Assembly (NCBI GenBank): GCA_009746045.1
Contig: RPFO01000022.1
Location: forward strand, 4,767,202 to 4,831,201
Direction: 5' to 3'
Length of the DNA: 64,000 bases
Source of the DNA: Mesostigma viride
Taxonomy: Eukaryota; Streptophyta; Mesostigmatophyceae; Mesostigmatales; Mesostigmataceae
The notes beneath the pieces are model-generated. The model worked only from the letters and a program-made list of their open reading frames with translations. It was not told the DNA's origin and made no database searches. Position numbers and translations under genes: made by a program. This document shows positions 51,970-62,822 of the stretch, piece by piece (position 1 is the first letter of the stretch; the number at the start of each line of letters is the position of its first letter).

Positions 51970-53286
51970 TGAAGGCGGGTCAGAGCTAGTGATATACTAT
52001 CTGAGCAAGTGACTTGACTAGTGCAAATCCCAAAGTGGAAATGCCGTGTCTATTCCGGCCTAACATGGAGTTGTGCTCCCGAGTGGCATCTATCCGCTGG
52101 CCGGTAGTCGCCGGCCTGGGCGCCTAGTCAGGTGGGCATCAAAGATTGGTGTCTAGATGCTAGTCGGTGCCTAAGCAAGGTACGGAAGCCAGTGCGCGCC
52201 GGGACGGTCAGAGAACCGTCGCCCTCGGTAGCACAGATTCGCTGAGTGCCGGTAGTCTCGGGTTAGAGGCTCGAGCATGCACTATCGGGTAGCCTACCGG
52301 TAGTCTCGGGTTAGAGCCGGAGGCTCGAGCATGCCTTATCGGTTAGCGCCGCGCCGCTGAGCTCCTTGCGGCCTGGCCAGCTGCAAGGGTTCAATAGCAA
52401 TCAGTGGCGGCTGCGGGCTCAGCCTCCCACAATCGGTTCCCCAAACAACAAAAATCCCGTCTCCATCGCCGGCGTGCTAGCCAGCGGTGAAGGGCATTCA
52501 ACTCATGGCTGATGAAGGCGTTTATGGAATGGTGCGGCTAGGTGCAGGGTTGTGTTGCCTATCATGGCTGCTGAAGGCGTTCATGGGTGCGGCTAGGTGC
52601 AAGGTCGCGTTGCCTAATTGCAACCTTTCTAAATTTTTCGCTCGTTGGACCAACGGTCTACCAGGTAACGGTTAAGAGAGGTAGGGCGCGAAGTTGAAAG
52701 TTTGGAACGGCACTGTCGTCATGCGGCTATTTCACGGCACCATAACGGCCTTTATTTCAGTTATGTTCAGTTCAGTTTATTCCCACGCCGGTTCCCTAGC
52801 CTTGCCCGTACCGGCTTCGGAATAAACGGATGCCGGAACCGTATCCTTGTTCCAACTTTTAACAGGCAGGTACTACTTCTATAAAGCCCGAACTAAGAGC
52901 TCTTTTGTAGAATGTTCTCACTGCCTATTTGCTTTAGTGACTTTGCGTTAATAATTGTCGGCTGTCAGTCTGTCAGCCAACAATCAGAAATTGTTGTCGC
53001 ACTTTATAACCTGCTCCAATGGTTGTCCGGCAAAGGCAGGACCAAGCGTTTTCTAGGGTCTGGCAGGACGGCAATTTTTGAAATGCCTATGGCTTTCATT
53101 GGTGAATACTAGTTACTGTACCTGTAAATTTATCGGCAGTTCGCGGCTCCGACCGTTCTAAAAGGCTTTAATTAATTAATTAATTAAACTCGTGCTCCCG
53201 TTGGGGAGTCACGGAGCACCGAAGTGCTTTTAATCCCTGTGTGTGCACTACAGGAGAAAGGGCAGAGACCCCCAGTCTCCTTCATG
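51970..53286. other. Unassigned DNA with small tandem duplications
   Basis: It contains a 48-bp direct duplication (GTAGTCTCGGGTTAGAG at 52252 and 52300), a 59-bp direct duplication (CATGGCTG(A/C)TGAAGGCGTT at 52504 and 52563) and a run of TTAA units near 53168-53188. I see no supported gene. Confidence 0.5.
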
Positions 53287-54472
53287 CCAAAGGCATGCCC
53301 CAGCTGCATTCGGGCGCGCTAGCTAAACGGACACGCTAACGATCCGGCAGTCTGTGGGTGCAATAAGACCCATGTGAGCATATCATAGCAAGGAGCGTGG
53401 GCAAGTAATCTGAACATAGCCAGGGCGTAGCATGGCTGTACTAGGAATAGGCTATTAAAGGCTATGGCTGGTTGTGTACCGTGCGTTGGCGGCACGTGAC
53501 TAGGTGTGTTGGCACAGCTAGGCAACATTCTAGGCATGGCTGCCTTAGCGGCAGTGACGCCAATGGTTACAAGCTAGGGCTATTGCTATTCTAGCCCGCT
53601 GGGGGGGTCCACATCTTGTGGTTGATCATCAGGTCCCCGCCCCTCCAGTACACCTTGGGCTTCTGGGGGTCCTGCTTATGGCGGAGGTATTCCGGCCACA
53701 GGTCGCGTCGCTGCTGTTGCTGAGCGGGGGTGAGGTCGTCATCCAGCGTCCAGGTGAGGTCGTGCAACCGCTTGCGACGAGAGAGGAACCGCTGCTTATC
53801 CTCAGGGGAGGGGAAGGTGAGTAGGACTGGTGGGGGAGCCGCCTTGTCCCGTGAGTGGGGAAGGCGGTGGCACCCACGCAGTTCTACCTCACCTACCAGG
53901 CCCATGAGGGTAAGAAGCTGGTTCTTGAGCTCGTCAGCAAGAGAGGTTGACGTCTCACCTGGCTTCTGGGGGAAGCGACGTAGCACCACTCGGCACTCGC
54001 GGCGAGCGCGGTCGGTGACCTCCCGTTGCTGGGCCTGGTGGTGGTCCTCCAGCTCCTGGAGCTTTGTGGCGATGGCGTCGGTGGTGGAGGCGGTCGCTGA
54101 CCGCAGCAGGTCCGCGTAGGAGAGCGGCGGGAGGTCGCCAGCATCCTGCCGGGGTGGCTGGGATGCAATGGTGGCCGTCTGCTCCGGCCGCTATCTTGGG
54201 GACCTGTGTGGCCAGGGCCTCGGTGTGGGCGGTGATGGCCTCAAGCTTCTTCAGGAGCACGCCACACTTGCCCTCCACCTGGTTAAGGCGAGAGACAAGT
54301 GCAGCATGCGTTTCCGAAGCCTGCGCCGCGGTGTGTAGCGCCGTGAACTGGGGTTGTAGCTTGTGGACGACCTTGGTTTCCACGTTGGAGACCCGGGCTT
54401 CCACCGTGTTGAGCGTGGTGTTCAGCGATGTCAGCTTCTCGGCCAGCGGCCAGGTCACGTGCTCCTCCAGCA
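53287..54472 (-). mobile_element. ORF1-only LINE-like element, copy 2, 5' truncated
   Basis: Homologous to 23073-24268 from the 3' end up to 54472 (CTCCTCCAGCA), where similarity stops abruptly. Variable 5' truncation is the signature of target-primed reverse transcription. ORF1 sequence at 53989-53591 is open through the nucleic-acid-binding domain (GCHRLPHSRDKAAPPPVLLT, DLTPAQQQQRRDLWPEYL). The coiled-coil part (to 54470) has one frameshift near 54190. As in copy 1, the ORF1 stop is followed by the same 300-bp 3' region and no RT. Confidence 0.6.
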
Positions 54473-56199
54473 CTGAAAGGCTTTGAGACGAGTAGTAACC
54501 AGTGGAAAGGTAAGATGTCATGACAATACGGAAGATCGCTTGGCTGGAATCACTCGAGACATTCCGCCTGCCGCTGGCTACGGATGTGACCTAGTCGCAA
54601 TCTTTTTTTTTGCGCAAACAAAAATACGCGTTTGACGTAGCCGTTGTTCGCAGTCAAGTCCATGCTTAACAGTTGACCAGTGCTGGGGCTAGCGGGCAGT
54701 GAGGGCACATACACGCTAGCTCGAGCGATGGGGCAACCGATTTCCATACGTAACCAATGAATGCAACCACCGAATAACAAGCGCCGCAGGTCCGCTAAAT
54801 GCGGTGATTTCTGTAGCAAACGCGGCGTATCAGTATGGATGTCGGTAGGTGCACAGTACACTAGGTATGGCCTTGAAGATAGCCGGCTGTGGTGTATATC
54901 ATGCAGTTCTTTACACTTGCACGATCAGGACCTCTGGAGCCTGCCAAGGACTTCAACCACTAAGGTCAGTGCAGTTTCGTTGCGGGTAAAGCTGGCCATC
55001 TTTCTCAGAGCTATTCATGTGTTTTCTCTGAATGTTTTCATTACCATGGCCTTTTTGCGCTCAGCATCTTATGCATGTATGCTTCTATGTTGCCGTTTCC
55101 CCTTCAATTTTGCCTGTGCGCGTGTATTGCGGGTGACCGACCGGACGCCGTCCAACTGGCATGATGCCCACGCGCGAATGGCAGAGACTGGCTCTTGCTC
55201 GAGACCTGTGGTAAGCAGCTGCTACCATCCCATTCCTAGAGTCGATACTATTGTCGTCCGCGTTGATCTGTCTGCGGCCTTGCTAGAATGCATGCTCCGT
55301 CTTTCTTACTCCCTTTACATGACTTTTTTGCAATGCTCCTCTTACATTTAGCAAGATGTGCGTGGCATTTTCCCCATGGTGCCAGTCTTTGCTGTCGACA
55401 ACCAGAACCTGGCTTTTTGCAATGTAATATCCCATCTGCTGAATCTTCTATTAATTACCTTCTGATCGTTATTACCATCGTTTTCTTCGTGGTTCTCCAA
55501 GCTTAGTTTCTTCTAGTGACATGAAGGTTAGCCACCATACCTGGGTTCTAGGTTCGGTGTGACTTGCTTTAAAAGATCCGTTCCTGCCAGAATCAGCCCT
55601 TTAAAAGAAATTTAGTCTAGTTACCCTGGAGCTTCACAGTTAATAAACGTGTTTTCCCTTTTTCAATGCATCCGTCATATGCAATGTCGTGGTTTCTTGG
55701 TCTTGCACATCTCAATAATGGCGGTGCTAGGCTTTCACTTGGGTCACCCTTTCAATGTTTTGTACCAGTCAGAAGTATCTTTTTTTATGCCGAGCATGAT
55801 GTTGTTTGCTATGCCTTTGGTCTGGTTAGGTGTACATGTGCACATGCTGCAGCCCAGCGTTTCTAATCATGGTCCTGTTTAATGCTGTTTTTCCCCCTTC
55901 CTGGTTTATGCGTGCAGGTAAATGTGCAACGAAGCACAGTTTGGCAGAGTATATGAAGAACCAAATGATCTACAAGATCTGCCAAACGATGAAGAAACAA
56001 TCCTCTTTTTGTTGTGATTTATTTTTTGCCTATGAATAAAAGATTTTTTAAATAATATTTATCAATGTAATAAATGCACTGATTGTGAGTCATGCCCCTG
56101 TTGTAATCATCTTGCATGGTTGTATTTCTGACGGTCCCTGATAACACCATTTTTTTGTCCCAGAATGGCTGGAGAATTCGCCTGTGCATGTTCTTGATT
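54473..56199 (+). other. Unassigned interior of the CACTA element; one exon-like ORF
   Basis: A plus-strand frame (54761-55351) begins MQPPNNKRRRSAKCGDFCSK and continues YTRYGLEDSRLWCISCSSLH, then is followed by GTCAGTGCAG after DLWSLPRTSTTK (about 54963). The spacing of Cys pairs around a YGLE...WC..C segment resembles small zinc-binding repeats common in algal proteins, so this may be a captured host exon. The rest, 54970-56199, is T-rich and intron- or UTR-like with no product. Confidence 0.3.
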
Positions 56200-56540
56200 T
56201 TCTTGAGATTCTACTTGTTTTTTTGTCCTGAGATTTTCCTGAGATTGTCCTGAGATTTTGTCCTGAGATTTTCACTACAAAGTCAAAATCTCAGGACCTG
56301 AGTTTTTCAGTTGAAAATCTTGAGATTTTTTTACCAGAAATCTCAGGACCCGAGGTGTGCACTTACCAGATTTTGTCAAGACGAAATATCTCAGGACAAT
56401 CTCAGGACAATCTCAGGAAAACTCAAGATTAATCTCAAGACATTCTCAAGACATTCTCAAGACATCTCAGGATTTCTCAGGATTTCTCAAGATTAATAAA
56501 AAAAAAACTCAGGACAATCTCAAGAAATCTCAGTGCGAAT
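56200..56540. repeat. Right subterminal array of CTCAGGA/TCCTGAG motifs
   Basis: TCCTGAGATTTTCCTGAGAT-type units (56225-56275), then the inverse ATCTCAGGACAATCTCAGGA and CTCAAGACATTCTCAAGACA units to 56530, ahead of the inverted terminus. Partner of the array at 48436-48800. Confidence 0.88.
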
Positions 56541-56559
56541 TTCTGCCGACTTCCTAGTG

Positions 56560-57943
56560 CAGCCCGCGAAAGGATGCTGTGGCAGCCTCGATCAATGGCC
56601 CGCCACACCTGTGGATCCTGCAAGGTGATCATGTCATCCCCAGACAGATCACCCTCCATCACCTCAGGCTGCTCCTGCGCCCGGGTGGGACCCGAGGGCC
56701 CGCCTTTCCCGGCCGGGCTCTTGTCGATCCTTGGTGCGCCTGGAGGTGGCCTGCCCACCTGAGCTGCTGGAGGGGCCGGAGACGCCCTCCATGGGAGTTG
56801 CCTCCCCCGCCTGCATGCGCCGTAGGCGCCGGCGTCGCCACCGGGGTCCCTGCATGCAACCCCGGGAGCTGGCGTCACCACCGGGGTCCCTGCAACCCCG
56901 GGAGCTTCAGCAGTCGCCTGCCCCCCTGCGCTGGGCGGAGGGGCCGGCTGCTGAGTGTGGGCCCTCTGACCTGCCAGATCGAGGGCCCTGGGTGGTCTCA
57001 CCACCCTGTGGTGTGTTGGGGGCGCCTGCCGCCCCGCGCCCAGCCGGAGGCGGCATCGCAGCCGCCTGGCTCCTCACGTCCCCCCAGCCAACTGGCCGGT
57101 GACCTGGGGCCACCGAGGCAACGGGGTGAAGGTCGCGTTCTCACGCGTTGCCACCACCTGAATCGCTTCCGGCTGACGCTGATCTGACGCCCACTGATCA
57201 GCCGTCCCCGGGTTCTGAATCGCGATGGTGGCGAAACAGCGCATGCATCCAGATCGCCACCTGGATCGGATGGAAGTCCATCCGCAGCCGACGCTGGAGT
57301 GTCTCCCGAACAAAATGAACATCAAACGCCGTTGCCTGTTCATCAAAATTCAGTTGAAACCGCTGACAGTCGGAGACGCCACCCCGTCACCGGAATGAAA
57401 TCCGGGATATCCCCGAGGGGTAGATGGAAGGACCGAAGCCCGAACTCGACGGGTGGCGGGACATGTTCGCCGAAGCGATCAATATCCATGGTGGCCAGCT
57501 GGCGGCCCACCGACAGGATTCCCGACGTAGCGGGTCGAGTCTGTGACGACACCTCGAGCGAGGGTCGCGGCCTCACGGGCGGCACCTGAGTCCCCGTCCT
57601 CCTCATAGGAGTCGCTACGCTCACGTCCCCCGCCACCTGCGACGGGGGGGTCAGGTGCCCGGGGTTCCTGCCCCCCGGGTGCCATGGCGGACGAACCGCC
57701 AGCGGCAAGCTAGCGTGCGACCTCTCGCCTGCCCGGGGCGCCGGCCCCCACCTGCGGGGTCCGATGCCTCGGGTTATCAGCAACCACCGTGCTGAAGGTG
57801 ACGTTTGGCGTCACCCGCACGGACCGTGGCGGACTCTCAGGGCGAACCCTCCGGCGAGAGCCAATTCGGGAAGTGCCGGCCTGGTCGGCGCACGCCCCTT
57901 CTTGTTGGTGTTGGTGTTGCCAGCGTTGTTGTTGGAAGCCATT
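56560..57943 (-). pseudogene. gag: Copia gag, N-terminal part
   Basis: ATG near 57943 (MASNNNAGNTNTNKKG). Frames then change near 57815, 57480 and 57120. An ordered segment reads ATMDIDRFGEHVPPPVEFGL, RSFHLPLGDIPDFIPVTGWR and TAFDVHFVRETLQRRLRMDF. A long Pro/Ala/Gly-rich disordered part (57110-56680) then leads to MITLQDPQVWRAIDRGCHSI at the CACTA boundary. It continues at 48419 with a one-base frame difference. The family of this N-terminal domain is unclear. Assignment to gag is by position and strand. Confidence 0.5.
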
Positions 57944-58429
57944 GCGAATTTTTTCGGTCCAAGTTGGAAAGCCGAGCTAGCGGCGGACAACTCAATGAGG
58001 ATGAGAGTGGAGAGAGATTGTATTATGCAAATAATACAAGGGAAACTCAACGAGCTCAGAATGGAACTCTGCCGTGTGCAAACTCGGTGCATGGTGTGGC
58101 ACTCCCCAGTGCTACGCCTATATGCCTATGGCAGCGCTGACTGCAGCGTCTACCAGTGGACAACTGTACACTGCAATGCCATGCGACCACGTCACTAGCA
58201 TCAACTACACTCGGCCCGTCAGACCCGGATAACCCGGATCTGGCGGGTCGAGCTAGAGCCTAGGCACAGTCTGGCACTAACCGCACATCAGTCCACATGA
58301 CACCTCAGGACCGTACGACCTGCCGTACAGTACTGAGGTGTCCCGCTCAGCCGCGGTAGGCAATACGCGGCGCGCAGGCCGGAAATCCGTGTGTCAGCCT
58401 AAGCATCTCATCTAACTGCAGCAGCAGCA
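57944..58429. other. Probable leader/LTR area between two opposed retroelements
   Basis: It lies between the minus-strand Copia gag start and a plus-strand gag. It contains short inverted segments such as ACACCTCAGGACCGTACGAC with GTCG...TACAGTACTGAGGTGTC (58301-58343), and CCGGATAACCCGGATC. I could not confirm LTR boundaries or a primer-binding site. Confidence 0.35.
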
Positions 58430-60888
58430 GCAACCCCAACCTCAAGCGGCAGTCGCTGTCCCACAGCGACCAAGGTTTGATGCATCACGTAGGGAGGATA
58501 GGATTACCTTCCCAGGTCTAGCTGAGGGGTTCACGCAGGAGGATGCACTTGAGATCCTTTTCAACATAGAACATTCATGGTCCCATGACTACATTCGTGA
58601 TTGGTTTCCTGCTTTTCGTGTGTCCAACACGGTACACCAATCTGCACCTAGCAAATGGTACAGATGTATGAGAGGAAAGCCAGCACACCATGCAGGGGCA
58701 CAGGAGGTGCAGGTCTTAATTTACAGACTTCATAGCACACCTGAAAGGGTTGTTGACTAAGGGGGAGCACCTGCAGGCTATCAAGGGGTTCAACTGGCTG
58801 TCCTCGTACAAAGTCAATAAGTCTGACTACGTGCGGGACAACAAGCAGTATATGTCCTATACATTGACAGGGACGAGGACTGAGCTTAATTAACCCATAG
58901 TCCGTAGAGCCATTTTTTGCACTTTCATACCCCCTAAAATGAAAAAAATCATAACTCCCAGACCGCTACTCCAAATACCCTCAACCAAGATGCCAGGAAT
59001 ATTTACACTTCAAGGGCTTTCAGAATATGCAATAATATTGTGAGTCCCGTAAGTGGGTTGCATGATATTCTCAGTCAAAGTTGGACAAAAGACGAACATT
59101 TTCATGCATCACACCATGGAACCCGGCCCCCCCCTTTTTTTCAGGGGAGGGTTGTAAACACCAATGTCAAGGTTGGATAATTTTATTAGGTAGTTCAGGC
59201 ATCCCCATACCAGGGGGGGCCACTCAGAATTGAGTTTTGCACATGGCACCACGCTCATATACGTGTGTGGGTTACGCACGCGTAGACAGCCATCTATGAC
59301 ATGCAACACAGCAATGCATTATAACAAGCTACAAAAGACTGGCAAAAGTGCTGGAATGCAAACGGGTTGCCTACCTGAACTAACGGGGTGGTATACTCTA
59401 AGGAAATGCCATCAACTGAGCACTCACAGGGCTGATACCACTCTTTACAGCAGGCATGGAAGCTTGCTAAGTGCTGCACCAATAAACTCGTCAACTATAA
59501 TGCATGGCAGGCGTATTCCGCGGCAAACAACATGCAAACACGTTGCCGTACCTGGCTCATTCACGTCCCGCCCGGATTCTGGTGGCCGGCACCCTCATAT
59601 CTTACACATACTAGTGCGCTACAGGCATAGGCCGCCATAGCCGCATCATGCATGCATCCGCTATGGTTACTACGTTGATATTCCGTGCAAAGATGACCTA
59701 CAAACGCGTCCGCAATCCCAGCAAACCTTGCAGCAGATGTCCCGTACCAAACCTGGATGCTCGGGCTGGCGCAGACTGCTCGGCCATACAGAGAAAATCG
59801 AAATACGGTAAGCTATAACTCATATGGCACTGACGACCAAGAAGGCAGTATTTTCCTACCTGTATTTTCCCAGTCCTACCAATCTCGCCATGCCTGACCT
59901 ACGAAAAACACGCATCGTCATTCTGAGCGACATTCTGAACCGTCTCAGGCCGCGAGACGCAAAAATTTCCGTGATAACGGCACGTTGGCAGCCATATCTC
60001 GATACGCGCGCGCGAGTGAAAATTTCCCGCCAAAGTCACGTGATACATTCTCAATTCACGTTGTAATAACCAGGCTATGGCGAATATACCCCCCAAACCT
60101 ATGCACCACCTTCGTCCATCAATTACTTTTAGAACTAAAAAAATTTATGAAAATTTTTTAAGTGTCTCCGGACCCACCGGACACGTGTCCTCCGTCAGAA
60201 GTGGCACGGCGCTACCGGCGCCGCGCCGTTTCTGGCGGGAACCCAAACACTATCCAAATGGATAGTGTTCCCGGACTATGGGTTAAGAAGTTAAACTCCA
60301 AGTACCTCGTTCATACATGGCTCACCAAACTGAAAGCTGACCTGGACGCGTACAAGAAAACCAATGCAGTCCTGCTGACAAGGGATGACTTTAGGGGGGC
60401 AATGTTGTTTATCCAGCAGAGCCTAGAACCCTTCTCCACTGTCAAGGAAGCCAAGGTCAATAAGAAGGTGCAAGGGGGGGGGAGTCAGGAAGGTGCAGGA
60501 GGTCCCAGCAGGAAGAAGCGCTCATCAAGGAAGTGGTGGCTCAGGTGAAGGCAATGTTCAAGGGTCCCCAACAAGGTAAACAGAAAGGGGGGTCATCCAA
60601 TTAGCAGAAGGGTTTACAAGTCAGACAAGGGGGGGCAGGGGAACCCAGGCAACAAGGCAGGGTCCTCCGAGGGGAACAGCCAAAAAGGTAAGCCTCATGA
60701 TTCCTCTTTGTATTGCACCAGATGCTCGTGCAAGGGTCACGAAAGGGATGATTGCTGGAAGGGCAAACCTGAACATGGACCTGATGTTGATGTGTGCCCA
60801 GGATGCTGGGAGCCACGCCACCCGTTACCTGCAGGGGGACGCTGCAACAAGCTAGCCCAGGAAGGGAGCCTCAGCGGGGCGCCCCTCT
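58430..60888 (+). pseudogene. gag: Plus-strand retrotransposon gag split by a piggyBac-like element
   Basis: The first part 58430-58893 reads QPQAAVAVPQRPRFDASRRE, FPGLAEGFTQEDALEILFN and, after a shift near 58760, FNWLSSYKVNKSDYVRDNKQ. After the element, from 60283, coding continues LNSKYLVHTWLTKLKADLDA and LTRDDFRGAMLFIQQSLEPF. The shift to another frame near 60540 leads to the zinc knuckle YCTRCSCKGHERDDCWKGKP (about 60712-60770) and a second Cys cluster (VCPGCWEPRHP). Removing the insertion with one TTAA restores an uninterrupted frame across the site. Its pol partner on this strand is missing beyond 61.1 kb. Copia-like by texture, family uncertain. Confidence 0.55.
58894..60282. mobile_element. 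Non-autonomous piggyBac-like element, copy 2
   Basis: 1389 bp flanked by TTAA on both sides (58890-58893 and 60283-60286), the fixed target of piggyBac transposases. Ends are CCCATAGTCCG ... CGGACTATGGG. The interior is homologous to copy 1 at 41764-43107. No transposase ORF. The insertion lies within a gag reading frame. Confidence 0.88.
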
Positions 60889-61123
60889 AAGCAAGCCCGG
60901 CACTCAGGACGACTGTAAGTCTCCTGTACCCTGGTTTATCAATGGCCGTGTACCTTCAATCTGCTCTGTGTTGCCTGAAAGTGAGGAAGTAGACTGGGAG
61001 CTGGCTTATGATATGACATTGGCTCCGACTTATGATATGACATTGGCTTATGATAATAATGACATTGTCACGCCCGGCTGGCATAAGAAATTTTGCCCCA
61101 GTATGGCTGGACCCTCATATAGC

Positions 61124-62405
61124 CAGTGATGCGCCATACGCCGTATTATACGCCGTATTTAGCGTATTATGCGCGATACGCAAGCGGCGCGTACGAAAAT
61201 GGGGTACTTTTATACGCAACGCGTATTTTTGCGCATTTTTGCGTATTTTCGCGTATTTTTTGGCATATTTTTGGCTTACGAGGTGGGTGCATTTGCTTGC
61301 CTAGACTGCGGCGCGCCGACCTGTAGTAGGAACAAATAATTGCGTGATGAGCTAGCTAGTGTATAATGCAAGAAAGCGTTCGAATCGTGACTTGTGAAGG
61401 CGGGAATGTGAAGGCGGGAAGGCTGAAGACTAAAGACAACAGGTGACAAGGTTTCTTTGTCTGCCAGCAACATCAGTGCGTAGCATATCGACATCCAGGC
61501 ATGGCTGACGCGAGTGAGGAGTCAATGGAACACAATGATGATGTGCGGCCCGATGAAGAAGAGGCCGCATCCGAAACTGTCTGGACATACATTAGCAAAG
61601 AGCGCATCCTCAAGAACGGGCTGCAGACAAATAACTACTTCATGGAGTGCTCACTCTGCCAGGCAAAGTTCAGTGGTTCTTCTACCCGAGCAAGGTGCCA
61701 TATCCTGGGCGGCTCGTACGCAAAGGACGCAAAAGTGTGCCCTTGCAAGAAGCCACCGCCGGTACTCCGTTACAAGATGCTGATTGAGCAGGCGGAGAAG
61801 GATAGCACTGCCAAGAAACGGAAGGCGACTAGTGACGCCAAGAAGCAGGCTGATGTGCGGGCGGCGTTTCAGCATGTCTTATTTTCAGATGGCACAATGT
61901 TCTTATCACTTCTATATTTGGCAGCTTGGCAGTCGGCCAAGCTCTCTTTAAGTACTATATTTGGAAGACAGTTCTCTGCCGCTTCAATGTATAGAGTGCA
62001 TTCATATCTTGAGTTCTACAAATTTATTATCCTTTCCAGTGAGTTGTGAATTGATACGTACTGGTATTGATACTGAGTTGCATGTTGTCTCGATTTTGAA
62101 GAGAAACTATCAAGTTAGACCGTTAGAAACTATGCTTGTATTTCTAGGTAGTGATGACAATGCCAAGGTCATGCTATATATGTCATGTATAGCCAAAAGG
62201 TATGGCGAAAACACCAGCAGACCACTGATGCTTGGTTGCTCACTGAGCAACCAAGCACGGAATGTTGAAAACCCCTCAAAACCATGCCAAAAAAGGGGTT
62301 TTCAACAGTTAGCGTACGATTAGCGTATAATACGTTATACACTGCGTATTATACATTATACACCTGGGGCCGCGTACGACGCGTATCGCGTATGGCCCAT
62401 CACTG
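61124..62405 (+). mobile_element. hAT element, 1.28 kb, internally deleted
   Basis: Inverted ends CAGTGATGCGCCATACGC ... GCGTATGGCCCATCACTG, flanked by a perfect 8-bp duplication CATATAGC (61116-61123 and 62406-62413). CAGTG ends and 8-bp duplications define the hAT superfamily. Subterminal GCGTATTATAC-type repeats occur at both ends (61140-61265 and 62310-62385). Only a BED-type finger remains of the transposase. Confidence 0.92.
61501..62049 (+). pseudogene. hAT transposase N-terminus with BED zinc finger, truncated
   Basis: ATG at 61501 (MADASEESMEHNDDVRPDEE). A BED-like finger follows: FMECSLCQAKFSGSSTRARC, HILGGSYAKDAKVCPC. Then a basic helical stretch (KDSTAKKRKATSDAKKQAD), after which homology to a transposase is lost (from about VRAAFQHV). 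BED fingers bind the element ends. The catalytic RNase H-like core and dimerisation domain are absent, so the element is non-autonomous. Confidence 0.7.
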
Positions 62406-62822
62406 CATATAGCCCTCTACCACACAGAAAACAGTGGGCACCCCCAGAATAGGCACACTCACCTCCCCCAGAACTTTCATGGACACATTCCCCGAGAAAT
62501 CAGACACGGCTGGGCAACCGGCTACAGACATCTGCAACCCTGCAGCATCCTCAGCCCTCAGAATGGACACCTGTGAGTTGGTATCCACCTCTAATGTTGC
62601 TGCCCAGCATGACGTACCCCACCCCGTGAGCTTAGTAGATACCTTGGGATCACGCTTGCCGCTCATCAGCGTCCGGATGACGTCCGCCATGAGGAGCCCC
62701 TTGGGCTTTGGTCCAGCCCTGGTCCCCACTGGCCCTGTGACAGTTGCTGCAGCAGATTCCAGCTCACCCTCGTCCATCCAGGACAGACCATCATCCAAGC
62801 ATGGAGGGTTAGCATCTACTGC

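Larger units (their letters stand above)
48420..56559. mobile_element. Non-autonomous CACTA element, 8.1 kb, inside the Copia gag
   Basis: Inverted ends CACTAGGAAGTCGG (48420) and CCGACTTCCTAGTG (56559), flanked by CA on both sides (2-bp duplication). Subterminal arrays of CTCAGGA/TCCTGAG motifs lie inside each end. The Copia gag reads out of both flanks on the minus strand. No tnp2 transposase is present. The interior is made of other repeats: a split-direct-repeat element, a MITE, a truncated LINE-like copy and some unassigned sequence. The ends share CACTAGGAA-TCG with the autonomous-type element at 29417-38024, so that family could supply transposase, though the subterminal motifs differ. 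Confidence 0.85.
43108..57943 (-). mobile_element. Copia-type retrotransposon, gag-INT-PR-RT-RH order, split by CACTA element
   Basis: A minus-strand Pseudoviridae-type element. The gag start lies near 57943 (MASNNNAGNTNTNKKG). Gag runs to 56560, is interrupted by the CACTA element 48420-56559, and resumes 48419-46900. It is followed by integrase (46672-45640), protease (45411-44800), RT (44980-43960) and RNase H to the stop at 43324. I could not identify the LTRs: the 3' side meets the piggyBac-like element after 216 bp, and nothing in 57944-58430 clearly matches. Coding frames have several small shifts. Total coding length without the insertion is about 6.5 kb. Confidence 0.8.
60925..62822 (-). 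pseudogene. pol: Retropepsin fragment (DTN type) split by a hAT element
   Basis: From 62822 the minus strand reads DDGLSWMDEGELESAAATVT, then LEVDTNSQVSILRAEDAAG, VSMKVLGEVSVPILGVPT and FCVVEGY up to the insertion at 62413. Across the hAT element, at 61115, it resumes GPAILGQNFLCQPGVTMSLL and ends near 60925. It is clearly the same domain as the protease at 44.8-45.4 kb. A two-base frame difference exists across the insertion. It is cut on the upstream side by the LINE at 62823. It lies head-to-head with the plus-strand gag, so the two are rearranged or belong to different elements. Confidence 0.65.

Noticed and set aside
53168-53190. Run of TTAA units as a piggyBac scar
   Set aside because: A simple tandem repeat without adjacent piggyBac-type termini.
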